This document shows, one piece after another, positions 15,587 to 24,714 of a DNA stretch of 34,276 bases (its first letter is position 1; every line of letters starts with the position of its first letter). Under the pieces are notes generated by a model. The model worked only from the letters and a program-made list of their open reading frames with translations. It searched no databases and was not told the DNA's origin. The DNA lies in contig JAEOSR010000009.1 of the NCBI GenBank assembly GCA_016840285.1, positions 1 through 34,276 of the forward strand. Direction: 5' to 3'. The DNA is from Candidatus Hodarchaeota archaeon (GTDB lineage Archaea; Asgardarchaeota; Heimdallarchaeia; Hodarchaeales; Hodarchaeaceae). A program made the translations under genes and the position numbers.

Positions 15587-17578
15587 TTGGAGGTGGTAAT
15601 TTTTCTTAAATTGCTTTGGGCGCCCTCTGAGGAGCAGATCAAACAAGCAAACATGACTGATTTCATTGAGTTTGTGAATAGTAGATATAATCTCGATTTG
15701 ACATCATATCATCAACTCTATAGCTGGTCTATTGAAAAAACGCAAGAATTTTGGGCAACTATGTGGGATTATGGAGGAATAATTGCTTCAAAGAAGTATG
15801 ATACTGTTGTAGACAATTTTGATGACTTTTTTGCAGTCAAATGGTTTCCAGGAGCAAAGTTAAATTTCGCAGAGAACCTATTACGTCATCATGATGATAA
15901 AGATCGGGTAGCATACCTATTTCATGGAGAAGATCAAAGAACAAAGCGAATGACTTACAAAGAGCTTTTTTCTCAAGTAGCACGATTTGCTAAATCATTA
16001 CAAGAGTTAGATGTTACTCTTGGAGATTGTGTGGCTGGATATATTCCGAATCTGATAGAAACAGTAATAGCAATGTTAGCTGCCACAAGCCTTGGAGCAT
16101 CATGGGCATCTTGTGGAGCAGAGCTAGGCCCATCAGCAGTCTTAGATCGCTTAGGTCAAATAAAACCCAAAGTTTTAATCACTGCTGATGGCTATTTCTA
16201 TAAAGGAAAGACATTTTCAAGCATCAAAAATGTTGAGCAGGTTGTTAAAGGACTGCCTTCTGTAGAGAAAGTTATTGTGACCTCTTACGTCAATAAAAAT
16301 TCAAAAATCAATACTATTCCTCGTTCTATGTATTATAATGAGTTTGTATCCTCAGAAAAACGTCCAGATATCAAATTTACACAATTACCCTTTTCTCATC
16401 CTGGTTACATCATGTTTTCTAGTGGAACAACTGGTAAACCCAAATGTATGGTTCAAAGTACAGGAGGAGTTCTCTTAACTCAACTCCGAGATCTTATCCT
16501 ACACACTGATTTAAAGAAAGAAGATCGAATTACTTATAATACTTCGCCTTCCTGGATGATGTGGAATTGGTTAAACTGTTCACTAGCTGTTGGGGCGACC
16601 ATCCTTCTTTATGATGGAAATCCACTATATCCTGATTGGGGGGCCATGTGGAAATTAATTCAGGATGAAAAAATTACCATTTTTGGAACAAGTGCTAGTT
16701 ATCTCCATTACCTTAGTGGAATTAGTGCTCAACCAAGTAAGATGTATGATCTATCCTCTTTACGAGTAATCTCTCAAACAGCATCATCTATATCATCTGA
16801 AGCAATGGAATGGCTATATAGAGAAGTAAAAAAAGATTTCCACTTCAATTCAATTACTGGAGGATCTGATCTCAACGCAATTTTCGCTGGGGGGTGTCCA
16901 ATTCTACCGCTTTATAAGGAGGTACCCATCCAATGCAGTGCTTTGGGGATGAAGGTTGAGGCGTATAATGACGATGCTGAAGCTGTTCGAGATCTACAAG
17001 CTGAGTTAGTAGTAGAACGTCCTTTTCCAAGTGCTCCGTTGTACTTTTGGGATGATCCAGATAATGAGAGGTATGAACATGCTTACTTTGCCTTTTTCAA
17101 ACCAAAAGGGAAAGATGTCTGGAGACATGGAGATTATATTATCATTCATAGTGAAACAGAGGGAATCACAGTCTTTGGAAGATCAGATGCCGTTTTGAAA
17201 CCATCTGGAGTTCGTATTGGCACATCAGAGATTTATAATACTTTGGAAACATTACCTGAGATTGAAGACAGTCTTGCTATTGGTCAAAGCTGGAAGGGAG
17301 ATCAACGAGTTATACTATTTGTAAAAATTACTGAAGGATATTCTTTAACGGAAGAATTAAAGAAAAAGGTTAAGAAAGTTTTACGGGAAAAAACGTCACC
17401 TCGCCATGTCCCTGCAATAATTTTAGACACACCTGATATCCCGTATACATTTTCGATGAAAAAAGTTGAGATAGCTGTCACAAATATTCTTCATGGTAAG
17501 CCAGTAACAAATCGTGATGCGTTATCCAATCCAGAATCATTAGATTATTTCGAAAAAATCCGGTCTGATTTGATCTGA
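15587..17578 (+). CDS. aacS: Acetoacetyl-CoA synthetase
   Basis: About 655-663 residues, the usual AACS length. It converts acetoacetate, ATP and CoA to acetoacetyl-CoA. Features: N-terminal LWAPSEEQIKQANMTDFIEF (AACS/ACS N-terminal domain), FPGAKLNFAENLLRHHDDKD, the AMP-binding P-loop MFSSGTTGKPKCMVQSTGG, SPSWMMWNWLNCSLAVGATI, FGRSDAVLKPSGVRIG and, at the C-terminus, PYTFSMKKVEIAVTNILHGK with the catalytic Lys. Start is uncertain: TTG at 15587 overlaps the strong GGAGGTG (15589-15595), TTG at 15611 is 15 bases beyond it, and an ATT at 15599 has ideal spacing. It sits 33 bases after DUF35, so thiolase-like, DUF35 and AACS probably form one acetoacetyl- or acyl-CoA module. Confidence 0.92.
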   Translation: MEVVIFLKLLWAPSEEQIKQANMTDFIEFVNSRYNLDLTSYHQLYSWSIEKTQEFWATMWDYGGIIASKKYDTVVDNFDDFFAVKWFPGAKLNFAENLLRHHDDKDRVAYLFHGEDQRTKRMTYKELFSQVARFAKSLQELDVTLGDCVAGYIPNLIETVIAMLAATSLGASWASCGAELGPSAVLDRLGQIKPKVLITADGYFYKGKTFSSIKNVEQVVKGLPSVEKVIVTSYVNKNSKINTIPRSMYYNEFVSSEKRPDIKFTQLPFSHPGYIMFSSGTTGKPKCMVQSTGGVLLTQLRDLILHTDLKKEDRITYNTSPSWMMWNWLNCSLAVGATILLYDGNPLYPDWGAMWKLIQDEKITIFGTSASYLHYLSGISAQPSKMYDLSSLRVISQTASSISSEAMEWLYREVKKDFHFNSITGGSDLNAIFAGGCPILPLYKEVPIQCSALGMKVEAYNDDAEAVRDLQAELVVERPFPSAPLYFWDDPDNERYEHAYFAFFKPKGKDVWRHGDYIIIHSETEGITVFGRSDAVLKPSGVRIGTSEIYNTLETLPEIEDSLAIGQSWKGDQRVILFVKITEGYSLTEELKKKVKKVLREKTSPRHVPAIILDTPDIPYTFSMKKVEIAVTNILHGKPVTNRDALSNPESLDYFEKIRSDLI

Positions 17579-17594
17579 GAAAGAGAGCGCAGGC

Positions 17595-20500
17595 TCAACG
17601 AATCGTTTGTTTTCGAATTAACACAATCAGAGCACAGACAGTGATCAACAATAAAATGGTTCCAATAACTACATTCGCACCCAATCGAATGGTAGTATCA
17701 TGACTAGCTGAAGCTCGTGGATATTTATCTTGATTGTTTGCCTCGCCATCAATGGTATAAGGCTTATCGACGATGTCATCAGCATTCATATCTGGCTCTG
17801 TCCAGTCATCCCAGTAATTGTTAAGAAACTCGTTATTTTGTCCATCGTCAAAAGCCTGGGAACTTCCTCCTTGATTATTACCAATGAAATCGTTTAAACG
17901 TACATTAATGTTATCACACGATTCCTGAAGGTTTATTCCATACCCATCATTGTATGAAATAACATTTTCAGATAGGTTACTGCTCCCACAATTCCAGAGT
18001 TCAATTCCAGATAAATCATTATTGGAGATGAAGTTATTGGAGACGGTAGTCCTACGAGCATCTGCAATGATAATTCCTGTCCCTAAATTATTGCGAACTG
18101 TATTATTAAATAGGGTGCTACTTCCAGAATTCCAGAGACCAATTCCTGCCCAGCTATTATTGAACAACGTGTTATCAACTAGGTTACTACTTTCAGAATC
18201 CCAGAGACCAATACCAATCCCATCGTTATTGCTCACTGTATTACCAAAAAGGTTACTACTCAAACAATTCCAGAGTTTTAATCCAAACTCACCGTTATTA
18301 GTGATGATATTGTTAGAAATGTTACCGTTAAGAGACCCATCAATCCAAACTCCTTCACGATTATATGAGACATTATTAGCAAATATTGTAATACCATTCC
18401 TGAAGTCACGAATTAGTATCCCGCCTCCTTCACTACTAGAAACTTTGTTACCAATTATGGTACACTGTTCTGAAGAGATGACATCAATTCCAGCTCGACC
18501 ACAATTCAAGATATTATTATTCAAGATATCTAAATTCGAGCTCGAATATATTAACAGACCGATTGAAGTATTTGAAAGATTTTGGTTCATAACTGTTACT
18601 CTAGCACAATTCACAAGAATAACCTGTCCTGCACCGCTTGGAACAGATTCTCCCTCTCTATTCTGCCAATATACCAATGATTTTCCATTGACTGTATTGT
18701 TACTTACCACTGCCTGCAAAAAATGCTCCATTTGCCACCCTTCCACAATTATCCCCTCATTTATGAGGATATTATTTAGCAATCTATTATCCCCTGACTC
18801 AAAGAGAGACATTCCCTCTTTATTATTGGATAGGAGATTATTGGACAGAATATTGCTCATAGAATTCCAAAGGGAAATGCTCCTGCTATTACCTGAAACA
18901 TTATTACTAGAAATCGTACAATCATTTGAGTAAGAAAAACCAATTCCAGTTCCAAATTCCCACCACCAACCAAGTATATTGTATACATTATTGTTACTTA
19001 TGCTACTATTTCCAGAGTTCTCAAGGAAGATACCATAGCTGGTGTTGTTGAACACTATATTATGAGAAATAATACTATTCTCAGAATTTCTGAGGTAGAT
19101 ACCCTGAGAGGGGTTATTTTTGACAATATTGTTTGAAATATTAGAATTTAATGATTCAGTGAGATGTATTCCTATATTGCCGCAATTTGAAAAAATATTA
19201 TCGGACAAAGTACTCTGATTTGACCATTCAAGATTTATTCCATAACCACTATTATTACCAAAGATATTGTTTTGAACGTCAATCTGATTAGATTCCAGGA
19301 CATAAAGCCCATCTCCGCTGTTATTGAAAACCACATTATTAGATAGGGTGCTGCTCGAACAGTTCACAAGAGTCAATGAATTTTGATGGTTTCTAGTAAT
19401 GATGTTCCCAGATAGGGCATTACTTTGAGAATCATACATAAGAACACCATCTGCTTGACTTTTGGAAATAAAATTGTCTGCAAGGTTGTTGAATCCCGAA
19501 TTGTCTAAATTAATTCCATTCTCCCCATTAGTGGCGATAGTATTATTGAACAGCTTATTATTCTCAGAAGAAAAAAGGAAAATCCCATTTACACTGTTTT
19601 TATTGCTGGTATTGTTGGAGAGTGTACATTGCGTAGAGAAATAAAGAGCAATTCCGTCATAACCATTATTGATAAGGTTATTGTCAATGATGGAGACCTG
19701 GGTGGAATTAAATAACCATAATCCCTCGTCATTATTATTAGAAAAAGAATTATTTAGAATTCGCAAATTAGAGCTAAAAATAGCAAATAAACCAGTGTTT
19801 GACTCTGAAATGTTCAGGTTTTTAATTTCTATATTGCTACAATTGATTAATATTACTTGCCCCGTGTCAAGCGGAACCGTTTCCGTGTTTTTATTCTGCC
19901 AAAATATTATTGGTTTTCCATTGACAACATTCCCTGATACTTCTGCTTGTAAACACTCTTCAATATTCCAACCAAAAAGGTAGAAACCATCATTCTGGAG
20001 AGTATTATTTAAAACAGTATTATTAGATGATCGGACGAATGCAATTCTAGCACAAAAATTGTCGTATAAATCGTTATTAATAATCGTACAACCACTAGAA
20101 TTGTAAACTACGACACCTATGTAATTATTAAAGAAAATATTATCAGAAATAGTACCAATTCGAGACGTCTGGTAGAATATTCCATAGTCAAAGTAAGAAA
20201 TATTAGTGTTACTAATGAATCCATTGGTAACATTAGAAAAGACGACACCATATGTTCCTCCAATAAGAATACTGTTATTTATGTGAAAATGTACACTAGT
20301 GTTCCTGATATCTATCAAACCGCCACTTGGCGACCCCCCAATAAAAATGTTGTTAATAACATATGGATCTGACTTACTACCATCCCCAGGCCAATTTTCA
20401 TCTATAGCAGTAATGTGGAAATCTACATTACCATCAATAAAAACGGGATTTGTTTTACGAATAGCTGAAGTTAACGGGTAATTATCTCTGTTGTATGCAG

Positions 20501-21752
20501 GACCATCAATATCATATGGATTATCAACAATGCCATCAGTGTCAACATCAGGACTTATCCATTCATCCCAATAATTGTAAATGAAAACATTATCTATTCC
20601 TTCATCCAAGGCCTGAGAATTACCATTTTGCAGGTTTCCAATAAAACTATTCCATTTTACGATGTTGTTATCAGATTGATAAGAAAGTGTGACTCCATAT
20701 CCGTATTGATAGCCATTATCGGTAATATTATTTCCAATAATTGTGCATCTATCAGAATTATCAAGGAAAATGCCCTCTTGTTGGTTAAGTATATGATTAC
20801 TGAATATTTTAGTATTTGTTGAGTTAGATATGAAAAATCCAGACCAGCCGTTATTAAAAGCAGAATTTCTTGATAGAATATTATTCTGGGATGAATAAAG
20901 TTCAATACCAATTTCACAACTATATGCAGTATTATTGGCAATTAGATTATCATCAGAAGCGATTAGGAAGATTCCAGAGTAAGTATTATTGAAAACCACA
21001 TTATTAATGATTTCATTTCTGTGATTATCATTTAGTAACCATATTCCATTTTCATAATTGTTGAATAAAGTATTCGTAGAGATAATATTATCACTAGAAC
21101 CCTCTAATCGTACTCCCACATACGCATTATTAAATGCAGTATTATTAAAGACGTAGTTGTTGAATGAATTACTGAGAAAAATTCCATTACCATCAGTATT
21201 CATCACAAAATTGTCAGTAATTGCACAATTTTCGGTATAATCCATCAGAGTAATTGCAGCCCAAGATCTAACATTATTTACTCTGTTATTTGAAATCATT
21301 ATATTCCTTGAAGTAGAAACTTCAACGGCATGGAATTCAAAATTATCAAATGTATTATTGAAAATCTTCCCATTTTCCACATTGTACAGAAAAATTCCTC
21401 TATCTCCACTCGTTAAAAGACAATTGCGAATTTGAAAATGAATATCAGTATTCTGAATTTCTATCTGGGAATATGAACCTCTAATTTCATAACCATCAAT
21501 TATATAGGGAGCGGACTGTGTCCCGTTCCCTATCCAGTTCTCTTCAGCAGCTAAATAGCTAAAATCTTCATTGCTATAGATATATATCGGATCTTGTGTT
21601 TCATATTGGATGGACAGGCTAGGATGGGGTTTTAGTATGTCGTAGATATGCGATGAATTTACCATAGCATCAACAGGAAATCCTAATGAAGCAATGATGA
21701 AAAAGAGGAGAACTACAAGTTCAACTTTTGGTCTGGTCAACTTTTTCTCCAA
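17595..21752 (-). CDS. Giant NosD-like right-handed beta-helix surface protein
   Basis: 1385 residues. A signal peptide (VELVVLLFFIIASLGFPVDA) is followed by many ~22-23-residue NosD/PbH1 repeats of the type 'N.i..N..GI.l..s..n.l..N', and a single membrane helix (VVIGTILLLITVCALIVLIR) at the C-terminus, so the protein is anchored outside the cell. Two larger units start alike: DFSYLAAEENWIGNGTQSAPY near residue 65 and DFHITAIDENWPGDGSKSDPY near 447 (20-residue excerpts of the matching stretches begin here). Aspartate-rich NYWDEWISPD and NYWDDWTEPD segments close each unit and may bind calcium. Likely a carbohydrate-binding or lyase-type solenoid. The start is TTG without a clear ribosome-binding site. 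No nos genes are nearby. Confidence 0.85.
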   Translation of the reverse strand: MEKKLTRPKVELVVLLFFIIASLGFPVDAMVNSSHIYDILKPHPSLSIQYETQDPIYIYSNEDFSYLAAEENWIGNGTQSAPYIIDGYEIRGSYSQIEIQNTDIHFQIRNCLLTSGDRGIFLYNVENGKIFNNTFDNFEFHAVEVSTSRNIMISNNRVNNVRSWAAITLMDYTENCAITDNFVMNTDGNGIFLSNSFNNYVFNNTAFNNAYVGVRLEGSSDNIISTNTLFNNYENGIWLLNDNHRNEIINNVVFNNTYSGIFLIASDDNLIANNTAYSCEIGIELYSSQNNILSRNSAFNNGWSGFFISNSTNTKIFSNHILNQQEGIFLDNSDRCTIIGNNITDNGYQYGYGVTLSYQSDNNIVKWNSFIGNLQNGNSQALDEGIDNVFIYNYWDEWISPDVDTDGIVDNPYDIDGPAYNRDNYPLTSAIRKTNPVFIDGNVDFHITAIDENWPGDGSKSDPYVINNIFIGGSPSGGLIDIRNTSVHFHINNSILIGGTYGVVFSNVTNGFISNTNISYFDYGIFYQTSRIGTISDNIFFNNYIGVVVYNSSGCTIINNDLYDNFCARIAFVRSSNNTVLNNTLQNDGFYLFGWNIEECLQAEVSGNVVNGKPIIFWQNKNTETVPLDTGQVILINCSNIEIKNLNISESNTGLFAIFSSNLRILNNSFSNNNDEGLWLFNSTQVSIIDNNLINNGYDGIALYFSTQCTLSNNTSNKNSVNGIFLFSSENNKLFNNTIATNGENGINLDNSGFNNLADNFISKSQADGVLMYDSQSNALSGNIITRNHQNSLTLVNCSSSTLSNNVVFNNSGDGLYVLESNQIDVQNNIFGNNSGYGINLEWSNQSTLSDNIFSNCGNIGIHLTESLNSNISNNIVKNNPSQGIYLRNSENSIISHNIVFNNTSYGIFLENSGNSSISNNNVYNILGWWWEFGTGIGFSYSNDCTISSNNVSGNSRSISLWNSMSNILSNNLLSNNKEGMSLFESGDNRLLNNILINEGIIVEGWQMEHFLQAVVSNNTVNGKSLVYWQNREGESVPSGAGQVILVNCARVTVMNQNLSNTSIGLLIYSSSNLDILNNNILNCGRAGIDVISSEQCTIIGNKVSSSEGGGILIRDFRNGITIFANNVSYNREGVWIDGSLNGNISNNIITNNGEFGLKLWNCLSSNLFGNTVSNNDGIGIGLWDSESSNLVDNTLFNNSWAGIGLWNSGSSTLFNNTVRNNLGTGIIIADARRTTVSNNFISNNDLSGIELWNCGSSNLSENVISYNDGYGINLQESCDNINVRLNDFIGNNQGGSSQAFDDGQNNEFLNNYWDDWTEPDMNADDIVDKPYTIDGEANNQDKYPRASASHDTTIRLGANVVIGTILLLITVCALIVLIRKQTIR

Positions 21753-21857
21753 CTATTAGGCATACTTTATGTTACTATCCAAATACCAGAGTTTCCAATG
21801 GAATTAGAACATCCTTTGAAAAATGAGTTAGTGAAATAATAATTCTATATCTTTCTT

Positions 21858-22481
21858 CTACTTCTTTGCTGATGTAAGGTCTTCCTTTAAACTGTTAATT
21901 TCTGTAATTTTCTTATCTATCTCTTCCTTGATTCTCATAATCTCTTTGTTCACTTTATCTATCTCTTTAGATACCTCTTTCTTCTTCTCATCATCTGTAG
22001 TCTCATTTTTATATTCTTGGAGTGTTATTAACTTATATTGTTGGGATCCCATTTTTAATTTTAATTCATCTAACTCATCTTCTTTATATTCCAATTCTTG
22101 AATAACCAATTCGTCTTGATCAATGTCTAGTAGATCCTCTACCTTCGCTAAATAACGTCGTATTGTATGAATTCTCAACTCTCCCTTCCTTCTTATCTTT
22201 CTAAAAAAGAGAGCTACATTACTATTTTCCCCAAGTTTTAGGATAACGACATTAATATCATTTGTATCAAAGACAAACCTAGTATAATCTTCCCAGGCAT
22301 AATTACAGATTTCATACATTCTACGCATGTTAGCTAATGTTTCAGATATATTTTCTCCTAATTTAGGGATATTAATCTTCTCGAATGTTGAGTGAAATAC
22401 TGTTCCATCATTATAGAACATGACAATATGTTCTACTTCAGGTAATTTCTTTTTAATACGTTCTATAGTTTCTTCAATCAT
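21858..22481 (-). CDS. Roadblock/LC7-like protein with C-terminal coiled coil
   Basis: 207 residues from the ATG at 22479-22481, where AAGGT lies seven bases upstream; the ATG at 22496 overlaps the antiporter stop (ATGA) and is an alternative. The N-terminus MIEETIERIKKKLPEVEHIV followed by MFYNDGTVFHSTF is the Roadblock/Longin-type opening, with the central strand NDINVVILKLGENSNVALFF. Residues ~130-207 form a Lys/Glu-rich coiled coil (KEIDKVNKEIMRIKEEIDKK). Roadblock proteins are small-GTPase partners or scaffolds, abundant in Asgard archaea. Tight coupling to the antiporter suggests a regulatory subunit, and an Arf-like GTPase gene lies just beyond. Function is inferred from context. Confidence 0.75.
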   Translation of the reverse strand: MIEETIERIKKKLPEVEHIVMFYNDGTVFHSTFEKINIPKLGENISETLANMRRMYEICNYAWEDYTRFVFDTNDINVVILKLGENSNVALFFRKIRRKGELRIHTIRRYLAKVEDLLDIDQDELVIQELEYKEDELDELKLKMGSQQYKLITLQEYKNETTDDEKKKEVSKEIDKVNKEIMRIKEEIDKKITEINSLKEDLTSAKK

Positions 22482-22492
22482 TACTCTTACCT

Positions 22493-23953
22493 TCATGTTA
22501 ATATGAAGTGTTTGAATTGGAATATTGCTTTATTAATGGTTGATTGGATTCTAAAGGGCCCCATCTTTTGCAATATGAGTATTGAAGCTGTTAATACACC
22601 AATTACAGCGATAATTACTAATCCTAGAATAAGATGGTAAAGTAAAGTGAAGTAAAGAGTTGCAAAAAGCAGCTGGTATATTGTTGCAACGAATCCGAGT
22701 TTCCAAAAAGCCAAGATACTGATTGGACGATTATTTTCTCTTGCAATATTTAGGACAAGAATATTATCACCTAATGGAGTCAAATTATCTCCCCAGTTCG
22801 CACCAATGGAAAGACTGAAAAAATACCTTTTAGTCATGGAAGGATTATTCCCTGAAATTCCCATCACTATCGGAATAAAGGCTTTAGTAATAGGTACATT
22901 ATCAATTAACGCACTTGAAAAAGCGGCAATCCACATGATTAGGATTAGTTGTACAAAATCATTTCCAGCACCGATGTTCTCAAGAAAACTTTCTATAAAA
23001 ATTAATACCTCTACAACCTCTAATCCTCCAATAATAACGAAGATGCCAAGGAGATAAAAAATTAATTCAAAATCGAACTTTTTTATGATCTCTCTTGCGT
23101 CTAAGCGACTAAAAATCGTTAGTACCATTGCTATACTCAAAGCGATTGCATCTGGAGTAAGAAGATCTTCGGGTATGACAAAAAATGAAACCATTAAGAG
23201 GATTAAAGCAGCTAAGGATGCTAATAAAAGACGCCGACTTTGAACTACATTCCATATATCGAAATCATAAAGAAGGATATTGATTGCTTTGTCTTTTGGA
23301 ATTAACAATTCGTTCTTATAAAGGAAAACAAATAGTAAGATTGAAAAGGCAAATGTTACAATTGAAAAAACGCCTATTTCCAGGAAGTAATCCAAGAACG
23401 ATATTCCAACTTCTTGTGTAATCAGAATGTTAGGGATAGAGGAAATTGGAAAAAAAGTTCCTCCGATATTCACCATAATCGCTTGCGTTAATATATAGGG
23501 AGTTGGTGACACGTTTAACACCCGAGATATGGTGATAGTTAGAGGTATCAATATCATAACAGTTAATATATTATTTAGAATTGATGAAAAAACAGCTGAA
23601 ACGATGCATAGTATAATCATTAAGTGAATAGGTTTTCCCTTACTCATTTTGATCGCAATCACAGCTAAAAACTGAAATGTGCCGATTTCATCGGAAATAT
23701 GGACAATAAACATGATTCCAACGATTAACAGTAAGGAATGGAGATTAACATAGCCCTCATCTTGAGTACCAAATAGGAGATCAACGATTAAGGAAAAATC
23801 TTTTTGTTCAATGAAAGCCAATACAAAGTAAGTAATCAAGGCTCCTGAAATGGCCAAAATGGCACGATTCACCTTCTCTGTCATTATGAGGATAATTAAA
23901 GCAAGAAAGCAGCCTGTTATGATCCAAGCACTGATTAAAATCCTAATCACCAA
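22493..23953 (-). CDS. ArsB/NhaD-type ion transporter (P-protein/IT superfamily)
   Basis: 486 residues with 11-13 membrane helices. The two pseudo-symmetric halves each have the unwound-helix Asn/Asp motif: SSILNNILTVMILIP and SALIDNVPITKAFIPIVMGI, plus GANWGDNLTPLGDNILVLNI in the second half, typical of ArsB/NhaD/OCA2 proteins that exchange Na+ and H+ or export oxyanions across the cytoplasmic membrane. A substrate cannot be assigned; no arsenic genes are nearby, so an antiporter reading is favoured. The start is TTG at 23951-23953 (GTG at 23950 possible) with no ribosome-binding site; an AT-rich TTAAATATT about 30-40 bases upstream suggests a leaderless transcript. The downstream Roadblock gene is coupled. 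Confidence 0.82.
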   Translation of the reverse strand: MVIRILISAWIITGCFLALIILIMTEKVNRAILAISGALITYFVLAFIEQKDFSLIVDLLFGTQDEGYVNLHSLLLIVGIMFIVHISDEIGTFQFLAVIAIKMSKGKPIHLMIILCIVSAVFSSILNNILTVMILIPLTITISRVLNVSPTPYILTQAIMVNIGGTFFPISSIPNILITQEVGISFLDYFLEIGVFSIVTFAFSILLFVFLYKNELLIPKDKAINILLYDFDIWNVVQSRRLLLASLAALILLMVSFFVIPEDLLTPDAIALSIAMVLTIFSRLDAREIIKKFDFELIFYLLGIFVIIGGLEVVEVLIFIESFLENIGAGNDFVQLILIMWIAAFSSALIDNVPITKAFIPIVMGISGNNPSMTKRYFFSLSIGANWGDNLTPLGDNILVLNIARENNRPISILAFWKLGFVATIYQLLFATLYFTLLYHLILGLVIIAVIGVLTASILILQKMGPFRIQSTINKAIFQFKHFILT

Positions 23954-24149
23954 ATATTAGTTTGTAGTTTCTTCCCTTTTTCACAATATTTAACATATAG
24001 ACTGATCCGAGTTTATTCATATTGACCTCTTTTATCCTATCCCTTTTGTATTCATTATCTTAAATATCTATACGAGGGTCTCATAAAAAAATCTCTAAAG
24101 AATGTGTGTAGCACCTTTTTAATTAATTCAGTATGAGGTAGTCAGAATA

Positions 24150-24704
24150 ATGGTAGAATTTAATAGTTCAAGCAATCAACCATTTTTTCTGATTCTCGGC
24201 CCTCCAAATGCTGGTAAAACCACTCTTATGTATCGACTGTATTCAGGTATTTTTTACAACAACACCCAGGTTGACAACCGTGATGTTGAAGAAGTACGAG
24301 TCGATAACGTTCGACTTCGCACGTTGAATATCCTAGAAAATAACCTAGAGAAGGAAATATGGGCACCTTTAGCTTTAGGGAGTTCTGGAATAATTTTTAT
24401 TGTTGATATTACGTCTATCGATATAACTGACACTCATACATTATTTCAGGTTATAAAATCAATAGAAGACGTAAAACAACTTCCTCTATTAATATTTGCT
24501 AATAAGATTGACCTACAACAGTATAATGAGGTTAGACTCCTTAAGGATTTGAACTTGCCTGAAAAACATCAAAATAACACATTCAAAATCCAGAAAATAT
24601 CATGTAAAACAACTGAGGGAATTATAAAAGGAATGGAGTGGTTACTGGGGAAAACAAGAATCTCCTTCTATATACCCGCCTTTAGAAAGCAAGTGAAGTT
24701 GTAA
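24150..24704 (+). CDS. Arf-like small GTPase with a degenerate G3 motif
   Basis: 184 residues. P-loop GPPNAGKTT (17-25), G4 ANKID (117-121) and G5 SCKT (151-154) are intact, and the fold order is that of Arf/SRbeta/Sar-type GTPases, an Asgard hallmark. The G3 segment, normally DxGGQE, aligns to LENNLE (62-67): the Mg-binding Asp, both glycines and the catalytic Gln are all replaced, the Gln by Leu. GTP binding may persist but the normal switch II mechanism should not. The first ten residues are polar with no Gly2 for myristoylation. GAGGT lies ten bases before the ATG. It diverges from the antiporter/Roadblock pair, from which it is separated by ~196 bases. Confidence 0.82.
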   Translation: MVEFNSSSNQPFFLILGPPNAGKTTLMYRLYSGIFYNNTQVDNRDVEEVRVDNVRLRTLNILENNLEKEIWAPLALGSSGIIFIVDITSIDITDTHTLFQVIKSIEDVKQLPLLIFANKIDLQQYNEVRLLKDLNLPEKHQNNTFKIQKISCKTTEGIIKGMEWLLGKTRISFYIPAFRKQVKL

Positions 24705-24714
24705 AATAATATCC

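Noticed and set aside
17950..18933. 327-residue open frame on the plus strand
   Set aside because: It lies fully antisense to the NosD-like repeat gene, and its Leu/Pro/Arg-rich repeats mirror the sense repeats; an artefact of repeat composition.
17595..21752. Many short repeated units, considered as a CRISPR or DNA repeat array
   Set aside because: Repeats are degenerate, 66-69 bases long and in frame; they encode beta-helix coils.
17595..21752. NosD-like gene as evidence of nitrous oxide reduction
   Set aside because: No nosZ, nosF, nosY or copper proteins are in the window; the repeat family is widespread in surface proteins.
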